From the NCBI GenBank assembly GCA_964626735.1, contig CAZVIJ010000015.1, positions 1-32,649 on the forward strand: DNA of 32,649 nt, given 5' to 3'. A program made the translations under genes and the position numbers. The DNA comes from CAZVIJ01 sp964626735. Lineage in GTDB: Bacteria; Patescibacteriota; Dojkabacteria; JAOAGR01. Positions 8,610 through 14,684 of this stretch are shown piece after piece; positions within the stretch are counted from its first letter, which is position 1, and every line of letters starts with the position of its first letter. The notes beneath the pieces were generated by a model that saw only the letters and a program-made list of their open reading frames with translations, did not search any database and was not told the origin of the DNA.

Positions 8610-9589
8610 GTTGCCGTCTTAAACCATCGGATGAAATCGTACTTCGATGGATTATGAAGACAGTCTATCAGAAATGCATTGACGGCATAACCGTACTCAA
8701 GTTGTCCCGGAGCGCCGTCTGCGATTGTCATGGAAAGGACGGCAGTGAGAGCACCTAAGAATTTATCGGCTTCCGGCCCCATCAATAAGTTCGTTACTGC
8801 GATTTGTGAAGCTTTCAGGAGAACTTTCGGGTCATTGTTTATATCCGGCATAACTTCGTTAGCGCTCGATCGGGCGAGCACATCTAGATTACCAATACGC
8901 TTCGCGATGTTCGCAATTTTCTTATTCTCGTCATATGGCGGTGTCAGTTTTTGTACCTGGACAACCTTCTCTTGAAGCATCTGAACAAGCGCGCTTACCT
9001 TTGGGTTATCGAGATTGTCTTTATTGATAATAAGATACAACGTAGCAACGATTGGCGCCGCGATATCGTTCCTTACCTTAGCGCGAAGTACCGGCTCAGT
9101 GAGCGTTACCCCCTGAACTTGGACGAGCGGAGATGTCCCAATCGGAACGACGAGAAGTTGCCTACGGGTATCGAAAAATTCTGATTTCATACGCGCAACG
9201 CCGGCTGGCCCCTGATACCCCGCCTTCCTCTTGGGGTCAAGAAGCAGCGTAGCGTCTTTAACAATTGCAGGCACTTTTCCGAATGTCGGCTCTGGCGTAA
9301 CTTCGGGGCGTAACGCATCAAGCCGTAACTCCGGCCTTGTCGGCGCTTCGATAGCAAATGCCTCGCCTGTAACGAGCGGAAACATAATATTTACATGCTG
9401 GTAAAGTCTTCGCATGTGATCAGGGGTAATTCCTGGAGTAGTACCGAATCGGGCTATAGCCTCTGTTATTGCCGCTCTTTTTTCACCGGGCGTACCTTGT
9501 TTATCCGAATCAAGCGCATCGAATACGGAAAATATAGGGCCAAGCGCGTTAGCTGGACCGCTTTCGTCTCTCACCGGTTCTGTTGCCAT
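8591..9589 (-). CDS. hypothetical 332-aa protein, first gene of the minus-strand block
   Basis: I do not recognise the family. The sequence is Ala/Pro/Val-rich, without a signal peptide. It has a probable beta-containing centre (around residues 140-180) and helical ends. I start it at the ATG at 9589 because TATAAT on the minus strand (9604-9599) ends 9 nt upstream. A start at the in-frame TTG at 9628 would place the promoter inside the gene. It overlaps the 1108-aa gene by 19 nt, so the two are co-transcribed and may act together. Divergent from the gene at 9648, with the two -10 boxes 28 bp apart. Confidence 0.8.
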   Translation of the reverse strand: MATEPVRDESGPANALGPIFSVFDALDSDKQGTPGEKRAAITEAIARFGTTPGITPDHMRRLYQHVNIMFPLVTGEAFAIEAPTRPELRLDALRPEVTPEPTFGKVPAIVKDATLLLDPKRKAGYQGPAGVARMKSEFFDTRRQLLVVPIGTSPLVQVQGVTLTEPVLRAKVRNDIAAPIVATLYLIINKDNLDNPKVSALVQMLQEKVVQVQKLTPPYDENKKIANIAKRIGNLDVLARSSANEVMPDINNDPKVLLKASQIAVTNLLMGPEADKFLGALTAVLSMTIADGAPGQLEYGYAVNAFLIDCLHNPSKYDFIRWFKTATWEQRA

Positions 9590-9598
9590 CTTGACAAT

Positions 9599-9604
9599 AT
9601 TATA
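9599..9604 (-). promoter_or_regulatory. -10 box for the gene starting at 9589
   Basis: TATAAT ends 9 nt before the ATG. It forms a divergent promoter pair with the box at 9633. Confidence 0.65.
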
Positions 9605-9632
9605 CCCCGCAGGTACAAATTGAAACAAATGT

Positions 9633-9638
9633 TATAAT
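9633..9638 (+). promoter_or_regulatory. extended -10 box for the gene at 9648
   Basis: TGT-TATAAT ends 9 nt before the ATG at 9648. No Shine-Dalgarno is present. Confidence 0.65.
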
Positions 9639-9647
9639 CCCACTCAT

Positions 9648-10412
9648 ATGAAACCGTTTATAGGTCCCCGAAATCCGACGGAGATCATGCCTGAACATCC
9701 GACGACTTCGAACGTCTTTTCGGTCATTTCTTCTCAGCTCGACCTCAGGGCTCTCGATAACGCCCAGTTCCTGCATCCCGAGCAGCAAAGGATAATCGGT
9801 CACGAAACCTTCGTCATCGGGCTAACGTTTTTAGCGGCAAACCCATTGGTTCATCCGCATCTGCGCAAACAGGCATCGTATTCCCTAGAAGCAGTGTCAA
9901 CAGGGCAAGTAGAAATACAATGTACGCCAAGCCCGGCTCACAGCGTCCGTCAATTTCCCAGCGACGCGACCTTCGCTTTCCATCTCGTACCTCCCATCCA
10001 CGGTTCACCGCAACCGCGCGAAGACGTGCCGGCGTTGACGGTCAATAATAGTTCCAAGAACGCCTTAGTTGCACTAAATTTGGAATACCTCGTCGACGCC
10101 AACTTGCGGCCGCTCGATACGCTGGTAACGACGGTATTTATGGCATCCGGTATCGCAGACTTCCTCCACGATATACCGATCCGATTCCTTCCGTACATAA
10201 TTAATGGGCAGTACGCCGCCGTCAGCCAATACCTAATCGACGAAGTGGTAAAACGGCAACAGTACCATGGCCAGCCTCAACCAGAGCTGGAGAAGTATCG
10301 GGCGATCCTCAACCAATATCGCAAAGGTTTGGCGCACCACAATAGGAGTATTCCGTCGCATATCATCGATTACAGCCGGCCTCCGCTGTATCTCGGCCAA
10401 TCCGTATTTTAA
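9648..10412 (+). CDS. hypothetical 254-aa protein
   Basis: I do not recognise the family. It is rich in Pro, His and aromatic residues, with helical segments at about residues 45-80 and 195-235 and a probable beta region between. There is no signal peptide. The start is fixed by the extended -10 ending 9 nt upstream. Its stop overlaps the stop of the convergent membrane-anchored gene by three bases, leaving no room for a terminator between them. Function unknown. Confidence 0.75.
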   Translation: MKPFIGPRNPTEIMPEHPTTSNVFSVISSQLDLRALDNAQFLHPEQQRIIGHETFVIGLTFLAANPLVHPHLRKQASYSLEAVSTGQVEIQCTPSPAHSVRQFPSDATFAFHLVPPIHGSPQPREDVPALTVNNSSKNALVALNLEYLVDANLRPLDTLVTTVFMASGIADFLHDIPIRFLPYIINGQYAAVSQYLIDEVVKRQQYHGQPQPELEKYRAILNQYRKGLAHHNRSIPSHIIDYSRPPLYLGQSVF

Positions 10413-11041
10413 AGCGGCTTCATGCTCGCGACAATCGAGTCGAATACCGGAAGCGTAGCCACATCATCTACGGTAAGGATGTTCGTATACCTCGTCTTTC
10501 CGATCGGCATCGTATACGTGGCATATTCATGGCCCTTTTCGTCTTTCTCTTTTGCCTTTGGAGCGTAATGGTATCCTTCATCGGTCGGTTCACGGTAAAT
10601 ATCGATTCCCCCGATCGTTACGATTTTCGGTACAGGCGCAGGAATCAGGCTGTTCGGGCCTGGAGTATTTTCGGTATAGTTTTTCAATACGAACGTATCC
10701 TCGCCCCGCTTTATGGTAAGCGTATAAATATCGGCAGAAGGCGTAGCCTTCTCCACTTTCTCAGAAACAGTTACCTCGGATGGGTATTGGAAGGTCAATC
10801 CGAGCGCCTTATTGCTATATGTTTTAAGCCCCGGCTCATCGGGAACGAAGGTGGGAAGGACGGTAGTCTTAGGTGTCGGGGTAACCGCAGTCGGTACCGG
10901 CTCGTCGGTAGGAACAACATCGACCTCATCGACGTTCTTAGGGACGGTACGGGACTTTCCCGCAAAATACCAGTAAGACGTTCCCGCGATAATGATAACC
11001 AGGACTACGAAGATAAGAGGAAAAGGGTTCTTCTCCGACAT
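10409..11041 (-). CDS. membrane-anchored surface protein with PsbP-like domain
   Basis: A 210-aa bitopic protein. A short N-terminus is followed by a hydrophobic helix (about residues 8-28). Then come a Pro/Thr/Val-rich linker (about 33-70) and a soluble domain of about 135 aa outside the cell. The domain opens with a Tyr-x-Asn-Lys-Ala-Leu-Gly-Leu-Thr-Phe-x-Tyr-Pro pattern. That pattern resembles the start of PsbP-like domains, which are common in anchored proteins of Patescibacteria and other bacteria. The ligand is unknown. I chose the ATG at 11041 because TACAGT (11054-11049) ends 7 nt upstream; the in-frame GTG at 11047 is too close to that box. It lies 42 nt downstream of the next minus-strand gene. 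Confidence 0.8.
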   Translation of the reverse strand: MSEKNPFPLIFVVLVIIIAGTSYWYFAGKSRTVPKNVDEVDVVPTDEPVPTAVTPTPKTTVLPTFVPDEPGLKTYSNKALGLTFQYPSEVTVSEKVEKATPSADIYTLTIKRGEDTFVLKNYTENTPGPNSLIPAPVPKIVTIGGIDIYREPTDEGYHYAPKAKEKDEKGHEYATYTMPIGKTRYTNILTVDDVATLPVFDSIVASMKPL

Positions 11042-11048
11042 ATGCACT

Positions 11049-11054
11049 ACTGTA
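11049..11054 (-). promoter_or_regulatory. -10 box (TACAGT) for the gene starting at 11041
   Basis: TACAGT ends 7 nt before the ATG. The spacing matches the leaderless pattern. Confidence 0.5.
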
Positions 11055-11083
11055 GAAAAAATCGGCGTTTACCGATATGCAAG

Positions 11084-11662
11084 TTACAAACTCGCATCAA
11101 CCGCCTGCTTGAACTCTTCAAAATCGAAGATTCCGTTAAGGCTATGGATACGATGGCAGTTATACGACGCACCAGCTTTATCGCGGCCACTCAGCTCTAC
11201 TCCCCACAAAGGCAAATAGTGCAGATCGAAGTATTGATGAACTGGTCCGTAAAACTCAAGCATCGAAATCGCATCGTTCTTATTTCTCGGCGCATTAGGG
11301 ACCCCAAGGTTTAGCAGCAAGGGAGAACTCTGCTTTCCCCGAATCATCCATTCGAAACGATGTCTCGAATTTTCTCCGCGAGTTTGGTGATAAAACACCC
11401 GGTGACCGTATTCGAAGTCGAACATTGCTTTCTGCACCACCGCCTCACTCGATTGATCCTCGTGGGTAGCGAGCATTACCACTCCGTGCCGCGAATCTTC
11501 ATCGGGAAATATAAAATATTTCGCCGCATTATACTCGGTCAGTTTGGTGATATATCCCAGGCTCTGCATAACAACCTTACGCAAGAAAAGCGGCGCATGA
11601 CTTCTGAAAAGCTTCCGAGCCGCGGTTTCGCAACCTTGAACGAATCTATCTTTGGGAGGCAT
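11084..11662 (-). CDS. hypothetical 192-aa protein
   Basis: I do not recognise the family. It is a basic, His/Phe/Arg-rich protein with a helical N-terminus and no signal peptide. A cluster of histidines (HRFEW, HQYFDLHY) is suggestive of metal or nucleic-acid contact but is not a motif I can name. The ATG at 11662 is chosen because TATAAT (11676-11671) ends 8 nt upstream. A TTG at 11671 overlaps the -10 box and is rejected. It is divergent from the threonine-aldolase-like gene; the two -10 boxes are only 27 bp apart, so the promoters share DNA and could be co-regulated or compete. Confidence 0.7.
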   Translation of the reverse strand: MPPKDRFVQGCETAARKLFRSHAPLFLRKVVMQSLGYITKLTEYNAAKYFIFPDEDSRHGVVMLATHEDQSSEAVVQKAMFDFEYGHRVFYHQTRGENSRHRFEWMIRGKQSSPLLLNLGVPNAPRNKNDAISMLEFYGPVHQYFDLHYLPLWGVELSGRDKAGASYNCHRIHSLNGIFDFEEFKQAVDASL

Positions 11663-11670
11663 CTGTACCA

Positions 11671-11676
11671 ATTATA
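11671..11676 (-). promoter_or_regulatory. -10 box for the gene starting at 11662
   Basis: TATAAT on the minus strand ends 8 nt before the ATG. Back-to-back with the plus-strand box at 11704. Confidence 0.6.
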
Positions 11677-11703
11677 CGATGAACATGGATTATCAGGATA
11701 AGC

Positions 11704-11709
11704 TATAAT
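11704..11709 (+). promoter_or_regulatory. -10 box for the aldolase-like gene
   Basis: TATAAT ends 5 nt before the ATG at 11715. Confidence 0.65.
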
Positions 11710-11714
11710 CTCCC

Positions 11715-12764
11715 ATGAAATCGTTGGCGAGCGACAACTACAGCTCAGTATCACCGGAAATCTTCGACTATCTCAAAGATATCGTTAACCAAGGGCATGC
11801 GAAAGCGTATGCAGCAGACCACATTACCCAGAAAGCGGCCGACATCGTTCGGGCTGAACTCGCATTGCCGGACGCCGCAGTCCACTTCACGATGACAGGG
11901 ACCGGCGCGAACATTATGGTGATGCGCCAATGCTTGAAACCGACGCACTCGTTACTTCTTTCAAAATCAAGCCATTTCAATACAAACGAGACGGGCGCGC
12001 CTGAGGCGATAGCCGGCAATAAATTGATCGCCGTCCCGCATAAGAACGGAAAGCTCGATCCAGCCACGCTCGAATTGATCGTCCTTCAGGAACTCGATAA
12101 CCTGCCCCATTCGCCACGACCTCGCATGCTTTCCGTAGCCCAATCAACCGAGTACGGCACCGTCTACACTTTGGAAGAGTTGAAAGCGCTCAAAGAGTTT
12201 TGCGTAAAATACGATCTGCTGTTCCACGTGGATATGTGCAGGGCGTACAATGCGGCAATTGCCCTCGGTTGTGAGTTGAAAGACATAATCGCAGCCGCAG
12301 ATCCCGATATTTTCTCTTTCGGCGGCACGAAAAACGGGCTCATGATGGCTGAAGCCGTCGTCATCTGCAATACCAGCCTTAAAGAAGATTTCACGCTGCT
12401 GCAAAAGCAATCGATGCAGCTGTATTCAAAGATGAGGTATCTCTCGGGCCAATACATCCCCTTCTTCGAGCAGAAAATTTGGGAGCGGAACGCACGCGCA
12501 GCAAACGACATGTGCATATACTTGGCTGAAAAACTGAGAGCATTGCCCGGCATCGAGTTCACCATGCCGGTAGAAACCAATCACATATTCTGCATCGTTC
12601 CGAAATCTATTATCCCGAAACTTCAGGAAGTGACATTCTTTTACGTCTGGGACCTCGACCGCTCGGAAATCAGGCTCGTGACCTCATTCGACACGACCAA
12701 GGAAGATATCGACCTGTTTGCCGATGCTCTATCCGAATTAATCACACAAGCTTCAGCATCATGA
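11715..12764 (+). CDS. threonine aldolase-like PLP-dependent lyase
   Basis: A 349-aa member of the beta-eliminating lyase/threonine aldolase family (fold-type I PLP enzymes). These cleave L-threonine or allo-threonine to glycine and acetaldehyde in the cytoplasm. Visible family marks: LASDNYSSVSPE at the N-terminus; GTGAN (62-66) at the phosphate-binding end; STEYGTVYTLEEL (144-156); FHVDMCRAYNA (170-180), where Asp173 should bind the PLP ring nitrogen; and SFGGTKNG (201-208), with Lys206 as the expected Schiff-base lysine. Length is normal. The usual HxDGAR motif reads HVDMCR, so Gly-Ala is replaced by Met-Cys, which may alter substrate preference. It is the only clear metabolic enzyme here and would supply glycine to a cell with little biosynthesis. 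Confidence 0.9.
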   Translation: MKSLASDNYSSVSPEIFDYLKDIVNQGHAKAYAADHITQKAADIVRAELALPDAAVHFTMTGTGANIMVMRQCLKPTHSLLLSKSSHFNTNETGAPEAIAGNKLIAVPHKNGKLDPATLELIVLQELDNLPHSPRPRMLSVAQSTEYGTVYTLEELKALKEFCVKYDLLFHVDMCRAYNAAIALGCELKDIIAAADPDIFSFGGTKNGLMMAEAVVICNTSLKEDFTLLQKQSMQLYSKMRYLSGQYIPFFEQKIWERNARAANDMCIYLAEKLRALPGIEFTMPVETNHIFCIVPKSIIPKLQEVTFFYVWDLDRSEIRLVTSFDTTKEDIDLFADALSELITQASAS

Positions 12765-12843
12765 ACACCCATACGCTTGAAATAACACGAGATCACGCGA
12801 GGATAATCAACAATAATGATCGAGTCCTCGATAATGCGCATGC

Positions 12844-12849
12844 TATAAT
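12844..12849 (+). promoter_or_regulatory. extended -10 box for the gene at 12852/12867
   Basis: TGC-TATAAT ends 2 nt before a GTG (12852) and 17 nt before an ATG (12867). It therefore does not settle the start codon. Confidence 0.5.
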
Positions 12850-12851
12850 TC

Positions 12852-13448
12852 GTGCAGTTTAACATTATGATCGTCGTACAATCGAACCTGCCTTCCTGGA
12901 TGCAAGAAGATACCAATACTCCCGCACGAAGAGAGCAACTTCGACAAGCAATTTCCGAATCTTCGGAATACGATCAGTTCATCGATAGGGCGCTTATGCT
13001 CTACGGCTTGAAAGATCCCGAAACCGGATCGCAGTATCGCGACAATTACTTCGCGATGCGGTTCATTGTCGACGCATTCCTGCACGCCCAGCAGTTCCTT
13101 TATAATAACCTCGTACTCGTCGATCGGAATCACTTCACCGATATCGATTCGCCGTATCCCGTATTGGGAGGCATCACATATCCCCCCGATCAATTGTATT
13201 CCGATGAGGTGTTCTTTATCACTCCACCATTCCAGCGTCTCGTATCTGATGTGCTGAACAGGAGATTCAACCCGAGCGCTGGCGTCCATTTCTTGCATTC
13301 TGACATGCCAATGTTTTGGGATGTTCGAGCCATCGCAGCTGCACAGCCCATCATTAGCTTGCCCGCATCGCCGTTTGAAGCAGTCGTCGTGCGAGCTCCA
13401 CAACACGATCTCATGAAAGCGTTTGAAATCCCACAATCACTGAGCTGA
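12852..13448 (+). CDS. hypothetical 193- to 198-aa protein, possible paralogue of the gene at 29678
   Basis: I do not recognise the family. It is helical at the N-terminus, then mixed, without a signal peptide. Residues 43-57 (FIDRALMLYGLKDPE) resemble residues 103-117 of the minus-strand protein at 29678-30268 (LIDHAIELYGFAEPE). Residues 76-86 (FLHAQQFLYNN) resemble residues 154-163 of the protein at 30361-31203. These hints point to a diverged lineage-specific family but are too short to prove it. The start is either GTG 12852, very close to the -10, or ATG 12867, with a leader of about 10 nt. The ATG fits transcription better, so the coordinates give the longer option. Confidence 0.7.
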   Translation: MQFNIMIVVQSNLPSWMQEDTNTPARREQLRQAISESSEYDQFIDRALMLYGLKDPETGSQYRDNYFAMRFIVDAFLHAQQFLYNNLVLVDRNHFTDIDSPYPVLGGITYPPDQLYSDEVFFITPPFQRLVSDVLNRRFNPSAGVHFLHSDMPMFWDVRAIAAAQPIISLPASPFEAVVVRAPQHDLMKAFEIPQSLS

Positions 13449-13457
13449 AGCCCGTTT

Positions 13458-13486
13458 CTGACAAAAGTGCGCTTCTCGTGTACAAT
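13458..13486 (+). promoter_or_regulatory. strong sigma70-type promoter for the candidate small RNA
   Basis: CTGACA (13458-13463, five of six matches to TTGACA) and TACAAT (13481-13486) are separated by exactly 17 bp. Transcription would start near 13492-13493. No start codon lies at that point, unlike most promoters in the window. Confidence 0.65.
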
Positions 13487-13492
13487 TAGTTA

Positions 13493-13654
13493 GATTATGC
13501 GCAATGCACATAACCACAATTTGATGACACGAGCCGATTGCTACCGTAAGCAAGGTCAATCCTTCATTGGCATCCAAATTGTGGCTTATGCTCAGGTAAT
13601 TGTTTGATCAACCCGATTGCCTAGATAAGCCTCCGTAAAAACCGGAGGTTTTTT
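13493..13654 (+). ncRNA. candidate structured small RNA, about 160 nt
   Basis: This stretch has no plausible ORF but has a matched promoter upstream and an intrinsic terminator at its end. A long interrupted stem pairs CATAA-CCACAATTTG (13508-13522) with CAAATTGTGG-C-TTATG (13575-13590), extended inwards by GATG/CATC. Inside the stem are TTGCT-ACCGTA-AGCAA and CAAT-CCTTC-ATTG hairpins. A further hairpin, GGTAATTG/CGATTGCC (13595-13602 with 13614-13621), follows, and then the terminator. The size and the single long irregular stem recall 6S RNA, but I see no decisive sequence mark. SRP RNA, RNase P RNA and tmRNA do not fit. Identity is unknown; the transcription-unit call is the firm part. Confidence 0.6.
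13628..13654 (+). terminator. intrinsic terminator of the small RNA
   Basis: CCTCCG (13630-13635), a seven-base A-rich loop and CGGAGG (13643-13648) are followed by six T. This is a classical Rho-independent terminator. Confidence 0.85.
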
Positions 13655-13663
13655 CAATTTCCA

Positions 13664-13694
13664 ATTATCAATACTGCATTGTTCAATTGATAAT
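13664..13694. repeat. 9-bp inverted repeat, possible operator
   Basis: ATTATCAAT (13664-13672) and ATTGATAAT (13686-13694) are perfect inverted copies around a 13-nt spacer. The right arm contains GATAAT, which could serve as a -10. A protein-binding site is possible. Confidence 0.45.
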
Positions 13695-13715
13695 CCCTAC
13701 CCCCAAAAAAGTCCA

Positions 13716-13763
13716 AAAAATCTCCGGCCAATCGGCGCAGCAAATCTGCGTGTGGAGGTTTTT
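13716..13763 (+). terminator. second terminator-like hairpin, possible attenuator
   Basis: The outer stem pairs A-A-A-A-A-T-CTCC with GGAG-G-TTTTT (one T-G wobble). It encloses CGCAG-caaat-CTGCG and a small GCC-aatc-GGC alternative. The A-tract before and T-tract after would allow termination in either direction. It stands between the small RNA and the acetyltransferase, so it may end a short transcript or control read-through into that gene. Confidence 0.55.
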
Positions 13764-13772
13764 CTAGTCTAT

Positions 13773-13830
13773 CGTGCGACGCGCAAGAGAAAGGAGGTAC
13801 TGCATCTCAAGTAATTGATAGCGTCGTGCG
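13773..13830 (+). promoter_or_regulatory. hairpin with a perfect anti-16S (Shine-Dalgarno) loop
   Basis: CGTGCGACGC (13773-13782) pairs with GCGTCGTGCG (13821-13830), 10 bp with two wobbles. The 38-nt loop holds AGAAAGGAGGT (13788-13798), complementary over 11 nt to the usual bacterial 16S 3' end ACCUCCUUUCU. No ATG, GTG or TTG lies at a useful distance after it. It could be a standby ribosome-binding site, a decayed leader ORF or a ribosome-binding RNA element. Confidence 0.4.
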
Positions 13831-13852
13831 GTGGACGAAGTTCTTTCGACAA

Positions 13853-13869
13853 TACAATAGCGTAAGGAG
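13853..13869 (+). promoter_or_regulatory. -10 box and Shine-Dalgarno of the acetyltransferase
   Basis: TACAAT (13853-13858) is followed by AAGGAG (13864-13869), 6 nt before the ATG at 13876. A Shine-Dalgarno at a first gene is exceptional in this window. Confidence 0.55.
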
Positions 13870-13875
13870 ACAACC

Positions 13876-14409
13876 ATGTTCGGCAGCATCATGTCCATCA
13901 ACCTGCCCGCAACAAAGGATGGCGAGATCACGACCGTTACCCTACGGCCCATCTGGGACGCAGAGGAGTTGAGGGGTTTCCCGAAACTCATGAGCGACCC
14001 GGAGGTTAGCGCAAACCTGGGACGTATGGGCGGAATGGTCTTCGATGACGAGAAAGAGTGGTGGGCATCGACTCGCAGCTCGAAAGACCGCGTTTTGTGG
14101 GGAATAACCGTCGATGGTGAGGATACCCTTATCGGGACGACGGACATCCACAAGATCGGGCACCTCGAGCAGTGCGGCACGACGGGTATCGTAATCGCCG
14201 ACAAACGGTGGTGGGGCAAGGGCGTAGCCTATCGGGCACACCTGCTTCGCACGCTGTATGCGGCCGATTACCTCAACCTGAAACTCTTGGAGTCCCAGGT
14301 CCGCACTCGCAACCACGGGTCGCGCAAAGCCCTTCTGAAAGTCGGATACACGGTGACGGATACCGTCTACCGAACCGGGTTTCGCGTAGGCGAGATGCTC
14401 GACACGTAA
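13876..14409 (+). CDS. GNAT-family N-acetyltransferase (RimJ/RimL type)
   Basis: A 177-aa acetyl-CoA-dependent acyltransferase, probably acting on a protein N-terminus, amino sugar or drug; the substrate cannot be told from the sequence. VTLRPIWDAEEL (21-32) is the usual first strand. RWWGKGVA (111-118) is the pyrophosphate-binding loop (R/Q-x-x-G-x-G/A). NHGSRKALLKVGY (146-158) is the C-terminal N-x-x-S-x-x-x-x-x-K-x-G-Y signature. It has a clear Shine-Dalgarno, looks more GC-rich than its neighbours, and sits alone in a 1.2-kb island of regulatory structures. This suggests transfer. The frame stays open after the TAA for 42 more codons, described separately. Confidence 0.85.
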   Translation: MFGSIMSINLPATKDGEITTVTLRPIWDAEELRGFPKLMSDPEVSANLGRMGGMVFDDEKEWWASTRSSKDRVLWGITVDGEDTLIGTTDIHKIGHLEQCGTTGIVIADKRWWGKGVAYRAHLLRTLYAADYLNLKLLESQVRTRNHGSRKALLKVGYTVTDTVYRTGFRVGEMLDT

Positions 14410-14538
14410 CGCCTACAGTGGTACCACCCCGAGGTTGCGGAATACTTAGTGTCGCGAGGCGCATACGAACGGTACCAGGTTGGAATCGAAACGGCTGAAA
14501 AAGCTTTGGCAATAGCCCGAGCACATCGAACCGCGTAG
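14410..14538 (+). pseudogene. in-frame continuation of the acetyltransferase past its TAA
   Basis: Directly after the TAA at 14407-14409 the same frame runs through 42 sense codons to TAG at 14536. The product looks like real protein: Arg-Leu-Gln-Trp-Tyr-His-Pro-Glu-Val-Ala, then an amphipathic helix rich in Ala, Glu and Arg. It would extend the enzyme to about 219 residues with one stop inside. Explanations are a recent nonsense mutation in a longer gene, programmed stop read-through, or a sequencing error. The core fold is complete without it, so the enzyme may work either way. Confidence 0.5.
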
Positions 14539-14612
14539 TTCCCCTAAACCGCCCGCATGCCTGCGTCACTAAGCTCGTAATACATCCGCACGTGGGAACT
14601 CAAACGCTTCGT

Positions 14613-14670
14613 AGAAAGGAGGAACCTGGTGATGCACCGAAAATTTTAATTACGTAACCGGTGCATCACC
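14613..14670 (+). promoter_or_regulatory. Shine-Dalgarno, five-codon ORF and 12-bp hairpin
   Basis: AGAAAGGAGG (14613-14622) lies 9 nt before ATG at 14632, which begins the ORF Met-His-Arg-Lys-Phe-stop (14632-14649); a GTG directly precedes the ATG. The start is buried in a perfect stem, GGTGATGCACCG (14628-14639) with CGGTGCATCACC (14659-14670), with a 19-nt AT-rich loop. No plus-strand gene follows, and there is no T-run. It may be a leader-type element cut off from its gene, or simply a hairpin between convergent genes. Confidence 0.45.
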
Positions 14671-14684
14671 TCCCCCAAAAAGAT

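Noticed and set aside
10529..11314. 261-aa plus-strand ORF across two minus-strand genes
   Set aside because: The opposite strand has a clear membrane anchor, stalk and PsbP-like domain. The plus frame is Arg-rich and shapeless, as expected of a shadow.
12843..13436. 197-aa minus-strand ORF opposite the 12852 gene
   Set aside because: It lies fully antisense to a gene that has its own -10 box. The antisense frame has no -10 box 4-9 nt before its start and no recognisable domain.
13493..13654. Small RNA read as tmRNA, RNase P RNA or SRP RNA
   Set aside because: It is too short for tmRNA or RNase P RNA and lacks the tRNA-like ends. The conserved SRP apical loop (GGAAG-type tetraloop region) is not seen.
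14172..14498. 108-aa plus-strand ORF overlapping the acetyltransferase
   Set aside because: It lies in another frame of a gene with clear GNAT motifs and is Arg/Pro/Ser-rich without features.
14539..14612. Integron attC site after the acetyltransferase
   Set aside because: No convincing RYYYAAC/GTTRRRY core pair or suitable long imperfect palindrome is present, and no integrase is nearby.
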